Below, piece after piece: positions 8,180 to 16,102 of a stretch of DNA of 49,180 nt. The position numbers and the translations under genes were made by a program. Source of the stretch: Bacillota bacterium (GTDB lineage: Bacteria; Bacillota; Sulfobacillia; JAUYEF01); the NCBI GenBank assembly GCA_030691635.1, contig JAUYEF010000134.1, forward strand, positions 1-49,180, read 5' to 3'. The notes beneath the pieces are model-generated. The model made no database searches, was not told where the DNA came from, and saw only the letters and a program-made list of their open reading frames with translations. The first letter of the stretch is position 1. The number at the start of each line of letters is the position of its first letter.

Positions 8180-8202
8180 GCCTTGTTCTCACACAACAAG
8201 GC
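8180..8202 (+). promoter_or_regulatory. Hairpin abutting the tepA ribosome binding site
   Basis: GCCTTGTT at 8180-8187 pairs perfectly with AACAAGGC at 8195-8202 around the loop CTCACAC. The 3' arm runs into AGGTGA, the likely Shine-Dalgarno for TTG 8214, or lies just before GTG 8205. No T-run follows, so translational modulation or RNA processing between rnjB and tepA is likelier than termination. Confidence 0.45.
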
Positions 8203-8204
8203 AG

Positions 8205-9245
8205 GTGAATGCTTTGGAAATACCTCCGAACCAGCCTGTCTTGCCAGGCGAGCCGCACTTTCCTGTGCGCGAGCCGGGGCATCCCGCGGCTGAGCCCGCC
8301 CCCCACCGCACCGCGGGTGACAACAGGAGGAGGAAGAGGACCCCAGCCGACGTCGAGACAGTGGAGGCCCTGGGGACTACCGAGGTTCCGAAGTCCAACA
8401 GCAGCGTGCATGTACTGCCGATCATCGGCCAGATAGAGGGTCACCTAACGCTTCCGTCGCAGAACAAGACGACGAAGTACGAGCACGTGATACCTCAGCT
8501 CGTTGCGGTAGAGCAGAACCCGGAGATCAGCGGGCTCCTGGTCATCCTCAATACTGTCGGCGGCGACGTTGAGGCCGGCCTTGCGATCGCGGAAATGGTC
8601 GCCAGCCTTTCGAAGCCCACGGTCTCACTCGTCCTGGGTGGGGGCCACAGCATCGGCGTGCCGGTCGCCGTCGCGACCGACTTCTCCTTCATCACCCCTA
8701 CCGCAACCATGACGATACACCCCATACGCCTGTCAGGCCTTGTCATAGGCGTCCCGCAGACTTACGAGTACCTGGACAAGATGCAGGACCGGGTCGTCAA
8801 GTTCGTCTGCGGGCACTCGAACATCACCGTCGCACGGTACAGGGAGCTGATGTTCAGGCAGGGTGAGCTGGCACGGGACATAGGGACTGTGCTTGTGGGC
8901 AAGGACGCCGTCAAAGAAGGCATCATTGAGAAGGTCGGCGGGCTCGGTGAGGCGCTTTTCAAGCTCGGCCAGCTGGCCGAGGAAGGCAGGAAGGCCAAAC
9001 GCAGGGGCAGGAAGAAGGTCGCCTCTCTCGGCAAGATGTCTGCCCCGCTCATCGAGCCCGACGCAATCCCGTGCGAGGCGCCCGCTCCCGAGCCCGTGGA
9101 GATCCCACCGGAAAGTGGCGACGAATATACGGAGGAGCCGGCAGAGCCTGAGGTCCCGCCTGACGACCCATCGCAGGCTGAGGATGAGGAAGCCTGTCTG
9201 ATGCGGCGCGACGAAGGCCCGCGGAGCGAGAGGAGGCGACGTTAG
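8205..9245 (+). CDS. tepA: ClpP-family protease TepA (translocation-enhancing protein)
   Basis: A ClpP/crotonase-fold serine protease whose gene lies between rnjB and spoIIIE in B. subtilis. The core spans about residues 65-275. [16 protein letters not shown] corresponds to the oxyanion strand, [13 protein letters not shown] holds the nucleophilic serine, and [12 protein letters not shown] the histidine. Unlike typical ClpP it has an N-terminal arm of about 60 polar, proline-rich residues and a C-terminal tail of about 70 residues, first basic ([10 protein letters not shown]) then very acidic and proline-rich. The start could be GTG 8205 or TTG 8214, the latter with AGGTGA five bases upstream. 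YlzJ begins immediately after the stop. The physiological substrate is not known from sequence. Confidence 0.9.
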   Translation: MNALEIPPNQPVLPGEPHFPVREPGHPAAEPAPHRTAGDNRRRKRTPADVETVEALGTTEVPKSNSSVHVLPIIGQIEGHLTLPSQNKTTKYEHVIPQLVAVEQNPEISGLLVILNTVGGDVEAGLAIAEMVASLSKPTVSLVLGGGHSIGVPVAVATDFSFITPTATMTIHPIRLSGLVIGVPQTYEYLDKMQDRVVKFVCGHSNITVARYRELMFRQGELARDIGTVLVGKDAVKEGIIEKVGGLGEALFKLGQLAEEGRKAKRRGRKKVASLGKMSAPLIEPDAIPCEAPAPEPVEIPPESGDEYTEEPAEPEVPPDDPSQAEDEEACLMRRDEGPRSERRRR

Positions 9246-9455
9246 GTGCTTTACACCGTCATGCCGCTCGAGCTCGTGCTGGAGGACAGGCAGGCCGTCC
9301 AGGGCGCCCTTTTCGAGATGACCTACCTCGGGCGCCGGGTGGTCTCGAGAGTGGGCCCCGCCGGGCAGATGGAGGTCGTGCGCCTCCTGTCCACAGATCC
9401 TCAGGACTACCTGGACCCACGCCTGTGCCCCGGAGCAGTCATGTACAAGGAATAG
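9246..9455 (+). CDS. ylzJ: YlzJ-like protein
   Basis: A 69-residue protein starting at GTG directly after the tepA stop. MLYTVMPLELVLED at the N terminus, the central VVSRVGPAGQMEVVRLLSTDPQDYLDPRLCPG and the LCPG ending match the short YlzJ family, always found next to tepA in Bacillota. The family has no established function. Translation is probably coupled to tepA, since GGAGGCGAC near the tepA stop serves as its ribosome binding site. It is followed by a terminator-like hairpin, so rnjB-tepA-ylzJ may be one unit. Confidence 0.85.
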   Translation: MLYTVMPLELVLEDRQAVQGALFEMTYLGRRVVSRVGPAGQMEVVRLLSTDPQDYLDPRLCPGAVMYKE

Positions 9456-9486
9456 AAAACGCTCGTGTTCTGGTCTCTGGCGATCT

Positions 9487-9516
9487 GGAGAGCCATCCGG
9501 CTCTCCTTTCAGTTTT
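9487..9516 (+). terminator. Probable rho-independent terminator after ylzJ
   Basis: GGAGAGCC at 9487-9494 pairs with GGCTCTCC at 9499-9506 around a tetraloop ATCC, followed by TTTCAGTTTT. An 8-bp GC-rich stem plus T-rich tail, 31 bases after the ylzJ stop, is a good terminator. Confidence 0.75.
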
Positions 9517-9541
9517 CCGTCCAGAGCGGCATACCAGCTTT

Positions 9542-9550
9542 TGGTATAAT
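9542..9550 (+). promoter_or_regulatory. Extended -10 promoter of uppP
   Basis: TGGTATAAT is a perfect extended -10 element (TGnTATAAT), 22 bases before the uppP ATG. No good -35 hexamer is present at the expected distance, consistent with extended -10 dependence. It lies right after the ylzJ terminator. Confidence 0.65.
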
Positions 9551-9572
9551 CTTAGAGGCAGGGGGTGAGTTC

Positions 9573-10406
9573 ATGAGCATATTGCAGGCAGTGCTGCTCG
9601 GGGCTGTCCAGGGGCTTGCGGAATTCCTCCCAGTATCAAGTTCCGGGCATCTCGTGCTTGCCCAGGCCCTTCTCGGCATCAAGATCCCTGGTATCACGTT
9701 CGAGGTGATGGTGCACTTCGGCACCCTCCTGGCAGTCCTCATGTTCTACTTCCGGGATATCACCCGTATCGCCGGCGCTTTCTTCTCCGAGCTCTTGCGC
9801 CTTTCACCGAAGCGGAAGGGCGTGTGGAGGAATCCTGACTCAAGGCTTGCCCTGCTTGTGGTGGTGGGGACCATCCCGGCCGTCATCGCCGCGCTCGCGT
9901 TTGAGTCAAAGATAGAGCAGGCGTTCAGCTCCGTTATGGTCACCGCCGTGGCATTGCTGCTCACCGGACTCGTGCTCTGGGTGGCGGAGGGCGCGGGGAA
10001 GGGCAGGCGCAAGGAGCGAGATCTCAAGATTGGCGACGCGCTCATGGTGGGTGTCTTTCAGGCCGCATCCCTCGTGCCGGGCCTGTCCAGGTCCGGCCTG
10101 ACGATATCCGCGGGCCTTGGCAGACGGTTCGACCGTGCGCTCGCAACGCGTTTCTCCTTTCTGCTTTCCATCCCGGCCGTCGGAGGCGCCGTCGCCCTCG
10201 ATGTGGCAAGGTTGCTCAAGTCGGGTGCAAGGCCGGAGTGGCTGAGTCTCGGAGCCGGGGCGGCCGCCGCGTTCCTCACAGGCCTCGTGGCCATAAGGCT
10301 TGTGGTCGGTGTCGTGAGAGCCGGCAGGCTCAGGTACTTCGCGGTGTACTGCTGGCTCCTGGGGGCGTCTGCTCTGGCCTACCACCTGAGGCTGCAAGTC
10401 CGGTAA
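9573..10406 (+). CDS. uppP: Undecaprenyl-diphosphate phosphatase (UppP/BacA)
   Basis: An integral membrane phosphatase that recycles undecaprenyl pyrophosphate to the lipid carrier used for peptidoglycan synthesis; overexpression gives bacitracin resistance in several bacteria. Both BacA signatures are present: QGLAEFLPVSSSGHLVL near the N terminus and VPGLSRSGLTIS in the second half, which build the polar active site within the membrane. The 277-residue length is typical. The ORF track starts at 9465, but ATG 9573 (MSILQAVLLGAVQG) follows AGGGGGTGAG and the extended -10 promoter. In Bacillus this gene is not between ylzJ and spoIIIE, so the placement is a lineage-specific insertion into a conserved block. 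Confidence 0.94.
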   Translation: MSILQAVLLGAVQGLAEFLPVSSSGHLVLAQALLGIKIPGITFEVMVHFGTLLAVLMFYFRDITRIAGAFFSELLRLSPKRKGVWRNPDSRLALLVVVGTIPAVIAALAFESKIEQAFSSVMVTAVALLLTGLVLWVAEGAGKGRRKERDLKIGDALMVGVFQAASLVPGLSRSGLTISAGLGRRFDRALATRFSFLLSIPAVGGAVALDVARLLKSGARPEWLSLGAGAAAAFLTGLVAIRLVVGVVRAGRLRYFAVYCWLLGASALAYHLRLQVR

Positions 10407-10486
10407 GGTTCGTCGCAAAGACAGGAGTCCACTCGAGACCTGAAGAAAACCAGTATGCCCAGGCCGTCGACTACGTAGCGGGAGGC

Positions 10487-12619
10487 ATGGCATTGAGTGC
10501 GCTCAAGTACGAACTCTTGGGTCTGTTCCTCGTGGCGCTGGCCGCGCTGCTCGCCCTCGGGTTCGGACAGAACGGGGGAATAGCGGGAGAACTGCTGCTG
10601 AAGCTGGCGCGGCTGTTGTTCGGCGACATGTGGTTTCTGATCGGCGCCGGGCTTTTATCCCTAGGCGTCTATTTCGTGTACCGCCGCGCGCCGCTCAAGA
10701 CCGGCCAGCGGTTTTTCGGCGCATTCCTGGTCGCGCTCGTCATGGTGACGCTCGCCCACGGCACGATGCCCGGATCGAGCTGGGAAAACGCGCTGAGGGG
10801 ATACGGCGGGGGTATAGCCGGCGCTCTTCTCGCCATCGGCCTCGGCCGGATCGTCGGGGTCCCCGGCCGCGCGGTCATCGTGGGCCTGTTCGGGCTGGCG
10901 GGTGTGCTCATGCTGACCGATGTCACGCTGTTCCGCGGCGCCAGGAAGATCATCCAGACGGTCAGGGGCTGGCTCAGCGCGCTGGGAAGGTCCATCCTGG
11001 ACTTCGTCTACCCTGAGTCCGAAAGCGAGACGGAGGAGGAGCTCTCGGCCGACGAAGGCCGACCGGTGGAAAGGCCCGCACGCAGGCGAGAGCCAAAGGC
11101 CGCGCAGGCAGGAACGCCGGCGGCTGAGCCCACGCCCGAGCCTGGGCGCCCGTATGTACAGATGTCCTTTGACTCTTCGGGCATCTTCCAGCTGCCTCCG
11201 CTGTCGCTGCTCGACAGGGGCTCCAAAGTGAAACCGCCCAAGTCTGACCGCGACGTCGCGGAAAAGGCGAAACTCCTCGAGGACACGCTGGAGAGCTTCG
11301 ATGTGCGGGCGAAGGTCGTCGATTTCCGACGTGGCCCCACGGTCACGCGCTACGAAGTGCAGCCTGCGCCGGGCGTGAAAGTCGCGAGCATTGTTAAGCT
11401 GGCGAACGACATCGCGCTGGCGATGGCCTCCGGTGACGTGAGGATTGAGGCGCCCATACCAGGGAAGTCCGCCGTAGGCATTGAGGTGCCGAACCGCGAG
11501 ATATCGATGGTCATGCTCCGGGAGGTGCTCGAGACTCCCGAGTTCCGGTCTGTGCCCTCCGTGCTCGGCGTGGCTCTTGGGAAGGATATCGCGGGCAGGC
11601 CTGTCGTGGGCAGCCTGGAGACGATGGTGCACCTGCTGATAGCAGGGGCGACAGGCTCCGGCAAGAGCGTCTGCATAAACGCCATCATCGCCGGCCTGCT
11701 GTACCGGGCGCGGCCCGACCAGCTGAAGTTCATCATGATAGACCCGAAGGTCGTGGAGCTCTCGATTTACAACGGCATCCCGCACCTCATCTCTCCGGTC
11801 GTGACTGATCCGAACAAAGCGGCGAAGGCGCTGGGATGGGTCATAAAAGAGATGACGCGCAGGTACGAAGCTTTCGCGACCGCGGGCGTGAGAGACATCG
11901 TGAAGTTCAACGATCATGTGGCTATCGCCCTGGGTAAGCCGGGTTACATGGCCCTGCCCTACATCGTGGTCGTGATAGACGAGCTTGCCGACCTGATGGT
12001 GGTGGCTCCGGTCGACGTCGAGGACGCCATCTTCCGGCTGGCTCAGATGGCACGCGCCGCGGGCATCCACCTTGTCGTCGCGACACAACGGCCGTCTGTC
12101 GACGTGATCACGGGCACCATCAAGGCCAACATCCAGTCTCGCATCGCATTTGCGGTGTCGAGCCAGGTCGATTCCCGCACAATCCTCGACTCAGCCGGGG
12201 CGGAGAAGCTGCTGGGCCGAGGGGACATGCTCTTCTTCCCGGTCGGGGCGTCGAAACCCATCAGGGCGCAGGGTGCGTACATCTCGGACGAAGAAATCGA
12301 GGAAATCGTGAAGTTCGTCTCGGCGCAGGCCAAGCCGACGTACGAGGAAGCGATACTGAAGGCAGAGGTCGAGGAGACCGGGGACCGCCGGGACACCGAG
12401 GACGAACTGTTCCCGCAGGCCACAAGGATCATCGTCGAGGCCGGCCAGGCTTCTGTGTCGCTGCTCCAGCGCAGGCTGCCGATAGGCTACACTCGTGCCG
12501 CCAGGCTCATAGACGTGATGGAGCAGCGCGGGTATATCGGGCCCTACGGAGGCTCCAAGCCGCGAGAAGTGTTCCTGACACTCGACGAGTACAACCGGAT
12601 CTTCAACATACCTGTCTGA
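10487..12619 (+). CDS. spoIIIE: DNA translocase SpoIIIE/FtsK
   Basis: A membrane-anchored, ring-forming dsDNA pump that moves chromosome through the division or sporulation septum. Residues about 1-140 contain four hydrophobic helices. A polar Pro/Glu/Arg-rich linker (about 170-230) leads to the RecA-like motor. Walker A is LIAGATGSGKSV, Walker B is IVVVIDELADLM, and the FtsK signature VVATQRPSVDVITGTIKANI follows. The C-terminal winged-helix gamma domain ends with MEQRGYIGPYGGSKPREVFL. The ORF track start at 10238 lies within uppP; ATG 10487 after GCGGGAGGC is chosen, giving 710 residues. Synteny with tepA-ylzJ supports SpoIIIE rather than a second FtsK. Its stop directly abuts the stop of the convergent L,D-transpeptidase. 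Confidence 0.93.
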   Translation: MALSALKYELLGLFLVALAALLALGFGQNGGIAGELLLKLARLLFGDMWFLIGAGLLSLGVYFVYRRAPLKTGQRFFGAFLVALVMVTLAHGTMPGSSWENALRGYGGGIAGALLAIGLGRIVGVPGRAVIVGLFGLAGVLMLTDVTLFRGARKIIQTVRGWLSALGRSILDFVYPESESETEEELSADEGRPVERPARRREPKAAQAGTPAAEPTPEPGRPYVQMSFDSSGIFQLPPLSLLDRGSKVKPPKSDRDVAEKAKLLEDTLESFDVRAKVVDFRRGPTVTRYEVQPAPGVKVASIVKLANDIALAMASGDVRIEAPIPGKSAVGIEVPNREISMVMLREVLETPEFRSVPSVLGVALGKDIAGRPVVGSLETMVHLLIAGATGSGKSVCINAIIAGLLYRARPDQLKFIMIDPKVVELSIYNGIPHLISPVVTDPNKAAKALGWVIKEMTRRYEAFATAGVRDIVKFNDHVAIALGKPGYMALPYIVVVIDELADLMVVAPVDVEDAIFRLAQMARAAGIHLVVATQRPSVDVITGTIKANIQSRIAFAVSSQVDSRTILDSAGAEKLLGRGDMLFFPVGASKPIRAQGAYISDEEIEEIVKFVSAQAKPTYEEAILKAEVEETGDRRDTEDELFPQATRIIVEAGQASVSLLQRRLPIGYTRAARLIDVMEQRGYIGPYGGSKPREVFLTLDEYNRIFNIPV

Positions 12620-13315
12620 TCAGATCCCCAGGAGCGCACGGGTCTCGGACCCGACCACGCCGTCTGGCCTGACTTTCCGAGATGCCTGGAAAGCCATGAC
12701 TGCCTGTTCCGTACGCGAGCCGAACAGCCCGTCAGGGCGGCCTGGGTCAAATCCCAGCTGTGCGAGGCGCTGTTGCAACCGCATCACGTCGGCGCCGACA
12801 GAACCCCGTCGCAACACGGTGCCGCCCGCCGGCGCAGACGGCGAGCCGCCTGGTGGAAGTCCGGGTCCTGATGGTGTCGCGCCGGGCGGGCTACCCGGCG
12901 TGCCCGGCTGAGCGGTGCCGGGATACCTGCCCATGATATGTACCGGTGTCCCTATCGACACGAGGGGGAAGATCAGCTCCACGTTCTGGTTCAGAAGCCT
13001 GATACAGCCGTTGGAGACATACCTGCCGATGGACCACGGGGCGCTGGTGCCATGGATGCCGTAGTTGCCCCACGGCACAGTGAGGCCCATCCACCGGCTT
13101 CCGAGCACCTGCCAGCTGGGGTTTACGATCTTGTTCCTGATGGCCCATGCTCCCACCGGCGTCGGGGTGGTGAATTTGCCCACTCCACATGGAAACGAGT
13201 ACTGCACAGAGCCACCCGAAAGAAAGGACAGCGTTCGAGAGGACACATCTATCTGGATGGTAGCGCCAGGGGACGCCAGCAGCCTTGACCTCACAGCCCA
13301 CACCTCCCGCCACAT
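12620..13315 (-). CDS. L,D-transpeptidase (YkuD) with C-terminal peptidoglycan-binding domain
   Basis: The N-terminal half is a YkuD catalytic domain. HGTSAPWSIGR and SNGCIRLLNQ carry the histidine and the nucleophilic cysteine (Cys104 in ORF numbering); the family consensus is SHGC, with N in place of H here. A Pro/Gly-rich linker (about 135-165) joins a PG_binding_1 domain (DVMRLQQRLAQLGFDP, DGLFGSRTEQAVMAFQ). Such enzymes make 3-3 cross-links or anchor proteins to peptidoglycan. No signal peptide is evident, as in several Bacillus and spore-associated YkuD proteins. The start is uncertain: ATG 13315 follows AGGATGG, but GTG 13294 has a better GGGAGG upstream. It converges on spoIIIE with no spacer. 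Confidence 0.88.
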   Translation of the reverse strand: MWREVWAVRSRLLASPGATIQIDVSSRTLSFLSGGSVQYSFPCGVGKFTTPTPVGAWAIRNKIVNPSWQVLGSRWMGLTVPWGNYGIHGTSAPWSIGRYVSNGCIRLLNQNVELIFPLVSIGTPVHIMGRYPGTAQPGTPGSPPGATPSGPGLPPGGSPSAPAGGTVLRRGSVGADVMRLQQRLAQLGFDPGRPDGLFGSRTEQAVMAFQASRKVRPDGVVGSETRALLGI

Positions 13316-13383
13316 GTTCCATCCTATTCAATGGCGGTAATGCCTGCTCCAACGTGCGCTTGTGAGGTGGAGGCCGGATGGGG

Positions 13384-13560
13384 CTACTGGAGTCTGCCCG
13401 GCCCCTTGATGCGCTCTTTCCACCTGCCGATGCTGTAGTTGTTCATGGCGATCAGCGCGACGCTCAGCACCACGAGCGCCTTGCTGCCGGTAACGATGCT
13501 CCTTACGAGCAGAAACCACGAAAAGAGCAGGAGCGCTATGCCGACCGCGTATGCCACCAT
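13384..13560 (-). CDS. Short two-helix membrane protein, unknown
   Basis: A 58-residue protein (MVAYAVGIALLLFSWFLLVR...) consisting almost entirely of two hydrophobic segments, followed by a basic tail ending in WKERIKGPGRLQ. The ORF track begins at 13650, but ATG 13560 has an excellent GGGGAGGGG eight or so bases upstream, which decides the start. I recognise no family. It is probably co-oriented with the L,D-transpeptidase gene 68 bases downstream. Confidence rests on the ribosome binding site and amino-acid pattern alone. Confidence 0.55.
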   Translation of the reverse strand: MVAYAVGIALLLFSWFLLVRSIVTGSKALVVLSVALIAMNNYSIGRWKERIKGPGRLQ

Positions 13561-13667
13561 GCCGTTCCCCTCCCCGGTCCGGAACGGCTGTATTCTGCCC
13601 GCGGATATTGCGTAAAAATGCATAAGCGCGCTAAAATCATGGGGACGCATCCTTTGGAGGGTGTGAA

Positions 13668-14360
13668 TTGGCCCTGATTGTTTTCGTGGCTTTCGCGCCC
13701 GTCGCGGCGCTGTTGGTGTGGATATACCTTAAGGATGCCTACGAGCCGGAGCCCCGAGTCTTGGTGGCGAAGGTCTCCCTGGCCGGAGGGCTCCTGGTCA
13801 TTGTGGCGGCCGGACTGGAAGCGCTGCTTTCGCTGCTGTTGCCGCCGTCTTTGACCGTGAAGTCGTTCATCACGTCGGGTCTTTCTGAGGAACTGGTGAA
13901 ATTCGGTGGCGCCCTTCTGGTTTTCTACAGGAGCCGCCACTTCAACGAGGAAATCGATGGTATTGTCTATTCCTCGTCCCTCGCGCTCGGTTTCGCCGCC
14001 GTGGAGAACATGCTATACGTGCTGGGCAGCGGCCTTGAAGCGGGTTACGTGAGGGCGCTTCTGCCTGTCCCGGCCCATGCTTTTTTCGGTGTCGTGATGG
14101 GTTACTTCCTGGCCAGGGCCAAGTTCCAGACAGGCCGGGCCAGACATGAGAACCTTACTCGGGCGCTGTTTGTGCCCGCAGCTCTGCATGGTGCCTTCAA
14201 TTTCCTTATGTCCAGCAACATGACGCTGGCCGTTCTTGTGGTGCCGCTGATGGCGGCGCTACTGTGGATCTGCTCGAAGCGGATAGACATCTTGGAGGAG
14301 TCGTCCCCATTCTCGCCCTCCAGGCGAAAAGCGCCTGAGAACAGGGCCACACAAGGGTGA
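13668..14360 (+). CDS. prsW: PrsW family intramembrane metalloprotease
   Basis: A polytopic membrane protein of 230 residues with about six hydrophobic segments. The family motifs are clear: SGLSEELVKFGGALL with the paired glutamates, EEIDGIVYSSSLALGFAAVEN with the third acidic site and an asparagine, a histidine in VPAHAFFGVVMGY, and a second in LHGAFNF. In B. subtilis PrsW performs site-1 cleavage of the anti-sigma factor RsiW; no sigma/anti-sigma pair is near, so the target is unknown. Translation starts at TTG 13668, with GGAGGG seven bases upstream. The next gene begins within a few bases of the stop, so the two are likely cotranscribed. Confidence 0.85.
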   Translation: MALIVFVAFAPVAALLVWIYLKDAYEPEPRVLVAKVSLAGGLLVIVAAGLEALLSLLLPPSLTVKSFITSGLSEELVKFGGALLVFYRSRHFNEEIDGIVYSSSLALGFAAVENMLYVLGSGLEAGYVRALLPVPAHAFFGVVMGYFLARAKFQTGRARHENLTRALFVPAALHGAFNFLMSSNMTLAVLVVPLMAALLWICSKRIDILEESSPFSPSRRKAPENRATQG

Positions 14361-14365
14361 GTCCC

Positions 14366-15913
14366 ATGCCGTTGCGGTCGGGAATGCCCAGGCGGACAGC
14401 ATATGTACGGTTTACTCGTCGCATGCGATTCTTTGTCCTCGTGCCACTGATCTGCCTCGCCCTCAGCTACGCGCCTCGGTCGAGCGCGTCAGGCACCGTG
14501 TTCTGGAGGAACGGCGTCCATGAAGTCCCGGTCCCGGTCGACATGTACCGGCGGTGGGAGTTCTCCGCCGGTTCGATGCCTCTCACTGAACCCGTCACCG
14601 ACGGGTCCTTGCTGTTCTTCGGGGACGATGCCGGCACGCTTTATGCCCTGGACGCCTCGACAGGCGAGTCGAGGTGGGCCTTCGCCACCGACCCGAAGAG
14701 CCCCATACGCATGATGCCGGCCGTCGAAGGGCAAGTGGTCTACTTCGGGACGGTCTCGGGCCAGATCTACGCGCTGTCGGCCGGTTCGGGCGGTCTCGTC
14801 TGGCGGGCGGACGCCGCCGGGTGGGTGACAGGATCTCCCGTGACCTATGGCGGCCACGTGGCCGTGACCTGCTATGACGGTCGGGTGCTGGCGCTCTCCT
14901 GCGCCAACGGCGCGGAGGTGTGGCGCCACAGCACGGGCGGAGAGTTTCTGCGCGCCCCTCTCGTGCTGGCGGGAGACCACATCGTCTACGGTGGACTATC
15001 CGGCAGCGTCGTCTCGCTGGACGCGCGCACCGGCGTCCGGAGGTGGAGCCAGACACTCCCCGGATGGGTTTCGGGCCTGGTTTTCGATGGCCAGGCGCTA
15101 TACGCCTCAGCCGTCGGGCCGCGAACGGGGGGCATCCACAGGCTCGAACTCCAGTCCGGCGAGATCAGGTGGAGACACCAGTCGCCCTCGAACAACTACT
15201 GGTCGAGCCCGGCGGTCGACGGTGACCGGGTATACGCCGGAAACCTGGGCTCCCTTGTCTGCCTCGGCAAGAACTCCGGTGAATGCGCATGGACCTACGG
15301 CCTGCCGCCCGTCACGCTCACCATCGGGCGGACGAAGCGGCAGTTCTACCCGTCAGTCGGGACTCCTTTCGTGGGGCCGTGGGGCGCCGCCGCCCCATGC
15401 TCTTTCGAAGTCAAGACCCCGCACTACCTGGTCCGCGTGACGCCCGATGGTCTCCCTGTGTCGCGGTATGACCTCGGACATGTGCCTTCAGCGACTCTCG
15501 TGACGCACGCCGGAATCGTCTACGTCCCGGGCACTTCGGGTGTCATGCAGGCGCTTTCAGGAGTCACGGTGGCACTCGGCCAGAAGAGAATACCCTTCTC
15601 TACCGCAGGTCCCGTCATCATGGGCGGCAGCACATTGTGCCCGGTACGGATGTTTGCTGAGGAATGCGGCTCACAGGTTTCGTGGGATCCGGTGGAGCGA
15701 AGCGTAACGATTTCGAGAGGCGCCACCACCGTGAAGATGGTCATCGGGTCGGACGTGGTGCTCGTCAATGGCACGACGCGGGTCATTCCTGCGCCAGCCA
15801 TGATACTGCATGACCGCACGTATGTGCCGCTCAGGTTCCTGGCGTCCACGCTGCTGTCGGCCGGGATTTCGTGGGACCAGAGGACTCTCACCGCGACAGT
15901 GGACATGCGCTAG
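14366..15913 (+). CDS. Secreted PQQ-type beta-propeller protein with copper-amine-oxidase-like stalk domain
   Basis: After a basic N terminus and a hydrophobic signal segment (RFFVLVPLICLALSYAP), residues about 50-390 form a BamB-like propeller with repeated blades such as LYALDASTGESRWAF, IYALSAGSGGLVWRAD and VLALSCANGAEVWRH. The last 115 residues form a copper-amine-oxidase N-terminal-like domain (GGSTLCPVRMFAEECGSQVSWD, DRTYVPLRFLASTL), a cell-surface module of Bacillota with no catalytic copper site. The protein is presumably exported and acts in protein-protein or wall contacts. ATG 14366 has GGGTGA five bases upstream; GTG 14357, overlapping the prsW stop, is an alternative. Its function is unknown; the fold is clear. 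Confidence 0.82.
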   Translation: MPLRSGMPRRTAYVRFTRRMRFFVLVPLICLALSYAPRSSASGTVFWRNGVHEVPVPVDMYRRWEFSAGSMPLTEPVTDGSLLFFGDDAGTLYALDASTGESRWAFATDPKSPIRMMPAVEGQVVYFGTVSGQIYALSAGSGGLVWRADAAGWVTGSPVTYGGHVAVTCYDGRVLALSCANGAEVWRHSTGGEFLRAPLVLAGDHIVYGGLSGSVVSLDARTGVRRWSQTLPGWVSGLVFDGQALYASAVGPRTGGIHRLELQSGEIRWRHQSPSNNYWSSPAVDGDRVYAGNLGSLVCLGKNSGECAWTYGLPPVTLTIGRTKRQFYPSVGTPFVGPWGAAAPCSFEVKTPHYLVRVTPDGLPVSRYDLGHVPSATLVTHAGIVYVPGTSGVMQALSGVTVALGQKRIPFSTAGPVIMGGSTLCPVRMFAEECGSQVSWDPVERSVTISRGATTVKMVIGSDVVLVNGTTRVIPAPAMILHDRTYVPLRFLASTLLSAGISWDQRTLTATVDMR

Positions 15914-15986
15914 GAGCAAGGCTCAGGCGATTTCTGGCAAGAAAGGCTGAGGCAAGCGCCTCATCCGGTTCCGTACCAGATCAGAC

Positions 15987-16022
15987 AGGCTGTCCCGCCG
16001 CTTGTGGGACAGCCTCTTCTTT
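15987..16022 (+). terminator. Rho-independent terminator after the propeller gene
   Basis: AGGCTGTCCC at 15987-15996 pairs with GGGACAGCCT at 16006-16015 around a nine-base loop, followed by CTTCTTT. The perfect 10-bp stem is 74 bases after the stop codon. It overlaps the first codons of the ORF-track version of the next gene, arguing for a later start there. Confidence 0.85.
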
Positions 16023-16102
16023 GGGAAGGAATGCCTGCCCGCATGCAAGAAGAAAGCACCACGGTCATGGTGCGAAGATTGCCAGAAACTCAGCTGGAGG
16101 GG

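Noticed and set aside
10661-12088. 475-aa minus-strand ORF opposite spoIIIE
   Set aside because: Shadow frame of a certain gene, with no recognisable domain.
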